64,000 nt of DNA from positions 2,604,001-2,668,000 of the forward strand of contig NZ_CP073754.1 of the NCBI RefSeq assembly GCF_018734325.1, read 5' to 3'. The translations under genes and the position numbers were made by a program. A model generated the notes under the pieces. That model ran no database searches and was not told where the DNA came from. It saw nothing but the letters and a program-made list of their open reading frames with translations. This document shows, piece after piece, positions 58,000 through 64,000 of the stretch (positions within the stretch are counted from its first letter, which is position 1; each line of letters begins with the position of its first letter). Source of the DNA: Methylomonas paludis. Its GTDB lineage: Bacteria > Pseudomonadota > Gammaproteobacteria > Methylococcales > Methylomonadaceae.

Positions 58000-58266
58000 T
58001 TATTTATTCTGAACTTTACCTTTTCTTCTAGCATTAATCAAACCCATTGCGCCACCCAGCAAGGTCAATGCAGGCAATACACCAGCCGCATCAATTTCCG
58101 GCACATCAGTATGGCCTGTAAGGTAGTTTGGCAGTAAATAGGTTGGCACTGATCCACCACCGCCATGACCGTCACTACCAGGAACAGACCCGTTAGCCGA
58201 TGCAGTTGACATACCTGCCAGCAATATTAAAGAAACAATTAGAACATGTTGATATATAGATTTCAT
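58000..58266 (-). CDS. VPEID-CTERM sorting-domain protein, substrate of exosortase E
   Basis: An 88-residue precursor. A signal peptide (about 1-24, ending STASA) is followed by a short Gly-rich segment (GSDGHGGGGSVPTYLLPN), then the motif VPEID at residues 55-59, a hydrophobic helix (GVLPALTLLGGAMGLI) and a basic tail NARRKGK, the tripartite VPEID-CTERM signal. Processing at both ends would leave a surface peptide of only about 30 residues. The ATG at 58266 is chosen over a GTG three codons upstream because AAGGTG then lies six bases before it. It precedes xrtE by 14 bases. Confidence 0.93.
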   Translation of the reverse strand: MKSIYQHVLIVSLILLAGMSTASANGSVPGSDGHGGGGSVPTYLLPNYLTGHTDVPEIDAAGVLPALTLLGGAMGLINARRKGKVQNK

Positions 58267-58402
58267 TTTAATCACCTTGTATATAAAATTTACGCTACCG
58301 TGCTATGACATTTCAAATTTGCTACAAATTGTAGGCAAATTTTTCCATATTTTACCTGATGCATCAAATATTCATAAGATAGACACATCATAAAACCCTG
58401 CT

Positions 58403-59101
58403 TTAATCAAGCAAGCATTTTTTTCTAGCCGCCACTACTGTCATTAACAAAGAACCAAACACAATGAACATCCATTCATCTGCCTCAGGCACAGCAGCAG
58501 CAGTCAAATGTCCACCTAATGCAAAAAACTGATCATGAGCAGCTATTGCACTATTTAGGTCTGTCAGAAAATTGCTGTTCAATGTAATGTCTTTATAAGG
58601 GAGAGGAGTCGCGCCTGTATCATACGATTGTGACCCATACACTTTGCCGCTTTGCAAGTCATTAAAAGTTGGAATTGTTACACTATCATCACCTGCAGCA
58701 CTTATTAACTCTGGGATTGAACCAGTGTAATCATAAAAAGTTACAATCGACGTGACTGCAGGGTTACTTACATAAAATGTTTGCAGTTGCAGCGTTGCAC
58801 TAGTTACAGGAGCACTTAATCCAGAAATATTAAACACAAAAAAATCATTTACGGCTGTGTTATGAAGACCTGGATCCGTTGGCAATGCAACTGTATACCC
58901 TTGGGTACCTGTGGTTCCAGGTGTTAAAGAATATCCCCCCCAATACGAACCACTGTTATAAATATCCAAATTACCACTACTTAGCTCAAGCACATTGTTG
59001 ACACTTTCTCCACTATAGCCGTAAACAAACGCTCCAGCTGGTTGAGCTACAAACAAGAGCCCGATTGTGGCCATTGATGCCATTAAATTTAAACGTTTCA
59101 T
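58403..59101 (-). CDS. PEP-CTERM sorting-domain secreted protein
   Basis: A 232-residue exported protein. A signal peptide (about 1-24, ending QPAGA) precedes a beta-rich Ser/Thr/Gly domain (STSN-like repeats, SGNLDIYNSGSYWGGY), consistent with a surface or matrix protein. The C-terminus has AVPEADEWMFIVFGSLL at about 203-219, a hydrophobic helix and basic RKK, a PEP-CTERM signal of the VPEADE type. The ATG at 59101, with GAGGT eight bases upstream, is preferred; a longer frame begins at 59233. It is a likely XrtB substrate; being beside xrtE, it might instead be handled by that enzyme. Confidence 0.85.
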   Translation of the reverse strand: MKRLNLMASMATIGLLFVAQPAGAFVYGYSGESVNNVLELSSGNLDIYNSGSYWGGYSLTPGTTGTQGYTVALPTDPGLHNTAVNDFFVFNISGLSAPVTSATLQLQTFYVSNPAVTSIVTFYDYTGSIPELISAAGDDSVTIPTFNDLQSGKVYGSQSYDTGATPLPYKDITLNSNFLTDLNSAIAAHDQFFALGGHLTAAAVPEADEWMFIVFGSLLMTVVAARKKCLLD

Positions 59102-59508
59102 AGATACCTCTATATTAAAAATTTTGAGTTGTGCCAGATCCAACCAAATTTCTGACGAGTCCAATTTTCTTTGCGATTCGAGTCTATCGCAACAAAAATT
59201 AATTGTCAAATGATTTAGGCGGTGAACGCCCAAACCCTCGACCAGTCCACAAAAATTATTTTATCCTCCTGATTTGATACAAAATTAATATTGACTATAC
59301 CAAACATTACACCCAAATCTTAAGGCTTGGCTAAAATAAACTTGTCGCCTTCAGGTTGCCAGCTCAGTGCGGACATCGCCACTATCCCCACAAACAAACC
59401 TGGGCATGCAACACCCGGCTTTTCTTAACCCCTTTCCTTGTTGGATTTTGTTCGGGCCTAATACAAAGTGATATCCAGCTCCAAACAGGGAGACAAGCCA
59501 CCACACAA
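59102..59508. other. Non-coding stretch between gmhB and the PEP-CTERM gene
   Basis: About 400 bases on the upstream side of the PEP-CTERM gene and past the 3' end of gmhB. A TGGCAC (minus strand, near 59132) lacks a -12 element, so no sigma-54 site is called. No other signal seen. Confidence 0.35.
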
Positions 59509-60051
59509 TCATTTTGATGCTGTAATGTAACTTGCCGCCCCATAGAGGCTTTCAAATACAGGAATCTGTAATTGAGGATTATTTTCTAAGGTTTGCAGCC
59601 CTTTACCGGTTTTTACCAATATCGGCTTGGCACCGACTAATGTAGCAGCCTGAGCATCGCGCAAGGAATCACCAACAGCAAATACTTGGCGTAAATCTAC
59701 ATTATAATCTTGAGCGAATTGTCGAAATAAACCTGCTTTGGGTTTACGACAATCACAATCATTGTCCGGACCATGCGGGCAAAAATAGATTTTTAATACA
59801 TCACCACCCGCCTGCCGAACCAACTCCAGCATCTTGGCATGAATTTTCCCCAAGGTCTCCAGATCGAACAACCCCCGAGCTACACCTGATTGATTGGTAA
59901 TCACTACTATTTGATAACCATGCCGGTGTAATAAGGCAATGGCATCCAAACTACCGGGTACCGGCTGCCACTCTTCTGCTGATTTGATGAAATCCGCAGA
60001 ATCCTCATTAATCACACCATCGCGGTCTAAAATGACATATAAACTGGTCAT
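59509..60051 (-). CDS. gmhB: D-glycero-beta-D-manno-heptose 1,7-bisphosphate 7-phosphatase
   Basis: A 180-residue HAD-family phosphatase. VILDRDGVINEDS holds the nucleophile Asp and the acid/base Asp, VVITNQSGVARG is motif II, and YFCPHGPDNDCDCRKPKAG carries the Cys/His zinc site and the Lys of motif III typical of GmhB. It removes the 7-phosphate from heptose 1,7-bisphosphate, between the two HldE steps. The ATG at 60051 (MTSLYVILDRDG) is preferred over the GTG/ATG five codons earlier. It is separate from gmhA-hldE-hldD, 28 kb away. Confidence 0.92.
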   Translation of the reverse strand: MTSLYVILDRDGVINEDSADFIKSAEEWQPVPGSLDAIALLHRHGYQIVVITNQSGVARGLFDLETLGKIHAKMLELVRQAGGDVLKIYFCPHGPDNDCDCRKPKAGLFRQFAQDYNVDLRQVFAVGDSLRDAQAATLVGAKPILVKTGKGLQTLENNPQLQIPVFESLYGAASYITASK

Positions 60052-60240
60052 ATTTGCGGTTCGCAATTATTGATAATTTTTAAAAACGGAATAGGACAGT
60101 AATGCAGGAACACCGACGCGAAGATCACCATCGTTAGTCATAAATATTTACCGACATACCATGTGTAAACTATCTCACAATCAGCCTAGACATAGTACTA
60201 ATAGTTGACGAACTTTAGTTTTAACGAATGAGCGAAATAG

Positions 60241-60523
60241 TCAGTGAGTCGCTATTTTTGCGAAAGCTTGTTTAGGGGCATCCCAGCCCCAACAAGCGGC
60301 AAAAATTACGCGACCGCTAATGCCTCCGGCGGCCCCGATTCGTCCTCCTCACCTCGTTCCGACCCAACAAGGGGATCGGAACTTCGGCTCCAAGTGACTT
60401 GACGGCGTTTCGCGATGCCTTGCAGGTTTTCTCCGCTTCGCTTCGAAAACCCGCCCGGCGCTACGCCTATCGGGGACTAAAAATCTTCGCTCCACTTACG
60501 TTCCGCTTCCAAGATTTTCAGCG
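60241..60523. repeat. 283-bp structured repeat, copy B (identical to 16827-17109)
   Basis: Same orientation and no visible mismatch against copy A over 283 bases. It lies between the 5' end of gmhB and the tRNA-Lys terminator. Flanking bases differ from those of copy A and no target duplication is obvious. A 76-codon frame through it (60399-60629) is an artefact of the stem-loops. Confidence 0.93.
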
Positions 60524-60888
60524 GATGAGTGACTTAAGAAAGCTACATCAGTTCCGATCTATGCCGACACTGACGCACCTTAATCAAGTTACTGCGCACA
60601 GCATCCTTTGCTTGATTCTACCTATATAACAATAGAAGGTATTCTAACTTAAAACTGCAAAATAGCGCAAAAAAAGTACCATTACCCTACAGGCAATAAC
60701 TACAAAAAATCAAACACACTAAAGCGTATGAAAGCCGACACTGAATTTCAATAATTATATATAACAATGAATTATAGCTATAATAATGAGACAGACCAAG
60801 CAATGCCGCCAGAGCAATTTCCCGACATGATTTGGACACTGATAAACCAGTTTTATGTTAAAAAATTGGTTCATGGAAAATAACGCGC

Positions 60889-60926
60889 AAAAAAAAACAG
60901 TTGCTGTATCAAGCAACTGTTTTTTT
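60889..60926 (-). terminator. Rho-independent terminator of tRNA-Lys
   Basis: The arms ACAGTTGCT (60897-60905) and AGCAACTGT (60912-60920) form a nine-base perfect stem with a six-base loop. In the tRNA's direction of transcription a run of T residues follows the stem. It lies just past the tRNA 3' end. The A/T runs on both sides could make it work in both directions. Confidence 0.9.
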
Positions 60927-60938
60927 GTTTATCAAATT

Positions 60939-61014
60939 TGGTGGGTCGTGTGCGATTCGAACGCACGACCATCGCATTAAAAGTGCGGTGCTCTACCTGC
61001 TGAGCTAACGACCC
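60939..61014 (-). tRNA. tRNA-Lys (TTT anticodon)
   Basis: Read on the minus strand, GGGTCGTTAGCTCAGCAGG begins a canonical cloverleaf: the acceptor stem GGGTCGT pairs with ACGACCC; D arm AGCTC..GAGC; anticodon loop CTTTTAA with anticodon TTT; T arm with GTTCGAATC; the 3' CCA is encoded (60939-60941). Total 76 bases. A strong terminator follows. Confidence 0.97.
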
Positions 61015-61271
61015 AATCGATCGAGACATTATATAGTATTAAGGAAATATTGCAAGAGCTTTTATCTGGTGAACGGGTGATTTTTCATGGCACCGACAAA
61101 CTACCTTGACCTTGCACAGCAAAATTTATTTACTTTTTAACTAATTATGTAAGCATTTTGCTGACTCGGTTATTAGCCATCAATCAGTTTATTTTGTGCT
61201 TGTGCAGGCAAAAAATAAATCCTGATTGTCGCTCACCATATCTTACGATGTTCAATTGCTAGAAACAGTGA

Positions 61272-61913
61272 TTAAAAACTGTCGCCCCAGCCACTTGTGC
61301 GCCGCCGCCAACTCATTCTAGGCAAAATAAAACCCAACAGTACACCAAATAAGGACAGCCCCCCTCCATACAGAAACCAGTCTTGATTAGTGCTGTCGGT
61401 TAAGGCCTGATTTTCACGTTTTAATTGTTGCAGCTCTCTTTCGATACTAACGACCTGCTCCTGGAGTTGATCTCGCTGCTGCTTTAGTTGAATGGCATTG
61501 GCGGCGGTTTGCTGCAATTCACTCAGTTCGCTGCTGATTTTGTCCCGCTCTTTACCGATTTCCTGATTAGCGGATTGCGACGCCTTTAATTGCTTGTTTT
61601 CTTCTGTCAAGGCTTCAAGCTTTTTGTTGGCCGCCTCCAACTGTGATCGACTGCTGGGCTCGCCACTCAAATAACGGCTGAGAATAAATCCTTCTGCGCC
61701 GTTATTGGCCTGCACATAGCTGTACCCACTCTCAGGCCGGTCTTCCAATACATTCAATATGGTGCCGTTACCAAGGACTTTGACGATCCGGCTACGCTCG
61801 GTTTCACCGCTACGCAAGGGGATTTCCACATTATCGGTTACATAAGCTGTTCTGGCATGAGCAGCACCACAAGCACTAGACAGAACGAACAAACAGACCA
61901 GCTTTTTTTTCAC
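61272..61913 (-). CDS. SH3-domain membrane-anchored protein (YgiM/TIGR04211 family)
   Basis: A 213-residue protein. A signal or anchor peptide (about 1-20) precedes a bacterial SH3 domain (YVTDNVEIPLRSGETERSR to GFILSRYLSG), a coiled coil (about 90-175, heptads with Leu/Gln/Glu), and a C-terminal membrane segment (FLYGGGLSLFGVLLGFILP) followed by RMSWRRRTSGWGDSF. This SH3-coil-anchor layout is conserved; function is not established. The GTG at 61913 (VKKKLVCLFVLSS) gives the normal signal peptide, unlike the longer frame from 61997, which overlaps argF. Confidence 0.85.
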   Translation of the reverse strand: MKKKLVCLFVLSSACGAAHARTAYVTDNVEIPLRSGETERSRIVKVLGNGTILNVLEDRPESGYSYVQANNGAEGFILSRYLSGEPSSRSQLEAANKKLEALTEENKQLKASQSANQEIGKERDKISSELSELQQTAANAIQLKQQRDQLQEQVVSIERELQQLKRENQALTDSTNQDWFLYGGGLSLFGVLLGFILPRMSWRRRTSGWGDSF

Positions 61914-61956
61914 GATGCGATTCTCTGAATGGATAAGACTTAAGATTTTAACGAAA

Positions 61957-62856
61957 TTATCGGCAGATGAGAAATTCCAATAAGGCTTTTTGGGCATGGA
62001 GGCGATTTTCTGCTTCGATGAACACTACGCTTTGCGGCCCATCGATGACATCCGCACTGACTTCTTCACCCCGATGCGCCGGCAAACAATGCATAAATAT
62101 GGCATCAGCACGGGCAGCTTGCATCACTTGGGCATTGACCTGAAAGTTGCGGAAAGCAATTTCCCGATTTTTTTGTTCGTCTTCCTGCCCCATACTAGCC
62201 CAAACATCGGTAACAACCAGTTCCGCCTGACTGGCAGCCTGCTCGGGACTGGCAAAAAATCTGACTCTGTCGCCGGCAGCATCGACAATAGCCTGATCGG
62301 GCCGGTAGGAATCTGGACAGGCAATATTTAATTTAAAATCAAACTGCTGAGCCGCATGGATATAAGAATGGCACATATTATTGCCATCACCTATCCAAGT
62401 CACAGTTTTACCAGCAATATCACCCCGCAGCTCAAAATAGGTCTGGATATCGGCCAGTAACTGGCAGGGATGCTGCCAGTCGGTCAAACCATTAATCACC
62501 GGCACACGGGAATGCAGAGCAAAAGTAGCCACTGTTTCGTGTGAATTGGTGCGTAACATGATGCAATCCACCATACTGGAAATGACTTTGGCGCTATCTT
62601 CCAGCGGTTCGCCACGCCCTAACTGGGTGTCGCGTGGTGACAAAAACAGCGCAGTGCCGCCAAACTGGGCCATGGCCACTTCAAATGAAATACGGGTACG
62701 AGTGGATGATTTTTCAAATATCATCGCCAATACCCGGCCTTTTAAAGGCCGATAATCCAGATTTGGCTTGGTTTTCAGCTCAATGGCACGAAGTATCAAA
62801 GCGTATAATTCGGCGCTGGTTAAATCCAGCAGACTGGTAAAATGTCTTGGTTGCAT
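61957..62856 (-). CDS. argF: Ornithine carbamoyltransferase
   Basis: A 299-residue cytoplasmic enzyme making citrulline from ornithine and carbamoyl phosphate, arginine pathway. The carbamoyl-phosphate site is [13 protein letters not shown] near residue 52; [11 protein letters not shown] near 129 and the ornithine-binding [12 protein letters not shown] near 258 (with its catalytic Cys) are all present. Length is normal. It lies eight bases after argD on the same strand, so the pair is an operon; the SH3 gene follows 43 bases later. Confidence 0.96.
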   Translation of the reverse strand: MQPRHFTSLLDLTSAELYALILRAIELKTKPNLDYRPLKGRVLAMIFEKSSTRTRISFEVAMAQFGGTALFLSPRDTQLGRGEPLEDSAKVISSMVDCIMLRTNSHETVATFALHSRVPVINGLTDWQHPCQLLADIQTYFELRGDIAGKTVTWIGDGNNMCHSYIHAAQQFDFKLNIACPDSYRPDQAIVDAAGDRVRFFASPEQAASQAELVVTDVWASMGQEDEQKNREIAFRNFQVNAQVMQAARADAIFMHCLPAHRGEEVSADVIDGPQSVVFIEAENRLHAQKALLEFLICR

Positions 62857-62864
62857 AATTGGAA

Positions 62865-64000
62865 CTAGGCGTAACTTTCCTGAATAAGCGCTGCCAGACC
62901 ATCGGTCAGCAGGTCAATTTGTTGTGTATCTATTAGCAAGGGCGGCAATAAACGAATCACATTATCTGCTGTGACATTGATTAGCAATCCCTTGGTTAAA
63001 GCTTTAGCAACCAGCTCTGAACAAGGCCTATCCAATTCTATGCCTATCATCAGGCCTAAATAACGGATCTGCCGAACAACTTGGTTGCCTTTGGTTTTTT
63101 CAGCAATCTGGGCACAAATCTGTTCACCTTTTTGCTGGGCATCGGCAATTAAACGACTATTTTCCAAGGTTGAAAGCACGGCTAAGCCGGCACTACAGGC
63201 CAGTGGATTACCGCCGAAGGTTGAGCCATGGCTACCTGCTGTGAAGATTTCAGCAGCTTGGCCCCGTGCCAGACAAGCACCAATCGGCACACCATTTCCC
63301 AATGCTTTGGCCATGGTACATACATCAGGTAAGATTTGGCTATGCTGATAGGCCATAAAACGACCGGTACGCCCTACTCCGGTCTGAATTTCATCCAAAA
63401 TCAACAGCAAATGGTGTTGATCGCATAATTCACGTAATTGTGATAAATAATCGGCTGCTGGAATATTAACACCGCCCTCACCCTGCACTGGTTCGACCAT
63501 GATGGCGACAATATTGTTATCGGCAGCCACCGCAGCCTTAACGGCCTCAATATCGTTATAAGGCACATGGATAAAGCCTGGCAGCAATGGGGCAAAACCT
63601 TGCTGGATTTTGGTATTGCCACTGGCACTCAAGGTTGCCATGGTGCGGCCATGAAAGCTTTTTTCCATGGTGACTATCACCGGCTTATCAATACCGCGTT
63701 GTTGGGCATACTTACGCGCTATTTTAATGGCTGCTTCATTGGCTTCAGCACCGGAATTGCCAAAAAACACTTTTTCCATTCCGGTTAACCGGCTAAGCTC
63801 ATCAGCCAATTTGGTTTGCAAGTCGATGGCGTACAAATTGGAAGTATGCACTAATTTGCCGCTTTGTTCTGAAAGCGCCTGCTGTATTGCCGGATGAGCG
63901 TGTCCCAGATTACAAACAGCGACCCCGGCCACCGCATCCAGATAACGCCGACCATCGACATCCCAAAGCCACGCTCCGGCACCGCGTTCAAATGTAACAG
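62865..64000 (-). CDS. argD: Acetylornithine aminotransferase (5' end beyond the window)
   Basis: The frame stays open to the window edge: before the internal GTG at 63932, codons reading [20 protein letters not shown] match the normal N-terminal region, so the start lies further right. The visible 378 residues hold a class-III aminotransferase: [33 protein letters not shown] with the PLP Asp, [13 protein letters not shown] with the Schiff-base Lys, and [14 protein letters not shown]. It transaminates N-acetylornithine with glutamate, and often succinyldiaminopimelate too. Coupled to argF. Confidence 0.95.
   Translation of the reverse strand, partial: VTFERGAGAWLWDVDGRRYLDAVAGVAVCNLGHAHPAIQQALSEQSGKLVHTSNLYAIDLQTKLADELSRLTGMEKVFFGNSGAEANEAAIKIARKYAQQRGIDKPVIVTMEKSFHGRTMATLSASGNTKIQQGFAPLLPGFIHVPYNDIEAVKAAVAADNNIVAIMVEPVQGEGGVNIPAADYLSQLRELCDQHHLLLILDEIQTGVGRTGRFMAYQHSQILPDVCTMAKALGNGVPIGACLARGQAAEIFTAGSHGSTFGGNPLACSAGLAVLSTLENSRLIADAQQKGEQICAQIAEKTKGNQVVRQIRYLGLMIGIELDRPCSELVAKALTKGLLINVTADNVIRLLPPLLIDTQQIDLLTDGLAALIQESYA

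Noticed and set aside
59127-59140. TGGCAC (minus strand) in the leader of the PEP-CTERM gene, considered as a sigma-54 site
   Set aside because: There is no GC at the -12 position, so the element is incomplete.
60399-60629. 76-codon frame inside the 283-bp repeat
   Set aside because: The frame covers only part of the repeat, and its sequence is explained by the inverted repeats; copy A has a different downstream reading.

Overview
The window is an AT-rich chromosomal segment of a Gram-negative bacterium. It is dominated by surface polysaccharide genes flanked by arginine biosynthesis genes (argD, argF) and a tRNA-Lys. Two exosortases, LPS-type heptose genes and outer-membrane export proteins point to a gammaproteobacterium, most likely a methylotroph or methanotroph of the Methylococcales. 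That placement is inference from gene content; no taxonomic marker gene is present.

Layout. 0-9 kb: UDP-glucuronate 4-epimerase, a decayed membrane-protein gene broken by an 8-bp tandem repeat, two acyltransferase-3 genes, the initiating phosphoglycosyltransferase (WcaJ type) and IS4-family copy 1. 8.6-14 kb: a glycosyltransferase with two Gfo/Idh/MocA oxidoreductases, then a WecG/TagA-type glycosyltransferase fused to a STAS domain. 15-17 kb: IS4 copy 2, a dead transposase fragment and a 283-bp structured repeat. 17.1-28.8 kb, minus strand: a complete exosortase-B EPS operon (epsE, epsF, epsG, epsD, epsL, xrtB, epsI) followed by a GT4, a Wzy-like protein and a GT2. 29.9-36.4 kb: heptosyltransferase-like GT9, gmhA, hldE, hldD, an epimerase and a WcaF-like acetyltransferase. 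36.9-48.3 kb, minus strand: gmd, a GT4, a secreted polysaccharide-lyase-like protein, an IS1380 element, Wzy, Wzx, a VpsP-like protein and a CpsB/YwqE-type PHP phosphatase. 48.4 kb: IS4 copy 3. 50.1-55.7 kb, minus strand: WzyC-type protein, outer-membrane barrel, Wza and the Wzc tyrosine autokinase. 56-59.1 kb: a second sorting system, exosortase E fused to a CPBP protease, with its VPEID-CTERM substrate, a small Cys-containing secreted protein and a PEP-CTERM protein. 59.5-64 kb: gmhB, the second copy of the 283-bp repeat, tRNA-Lys, an SH3-domain membrane protein, argF and argD (cut by the window end).

How it fits together. WcaJ would start lipid-linked repeat units and the GT2/GT4/GT26 enzymes would extend them. 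One Wzx and several Wzy-like proteins would flip and polymerise them. Two separate export/length-control sets (EpsE/F/G and Wza/Wzc plus PHP phosphatase) suggest two polymers or two layers. XrtB and XrtE would process surface proteins bearing distinct C-terminal signals. All four enzymes of ADP-L-glycero-D-manno-heptose synthesis are present.

The most notable points are the compact XrtE/VPEID/small-protein module, the GT26-STAS fusion, the Wzy gene whose C-terminus was rewritten by IS1380, the octanucleotide repeat that breaks a membrane gene, and the perfect 283-bp structured repeat present twice.
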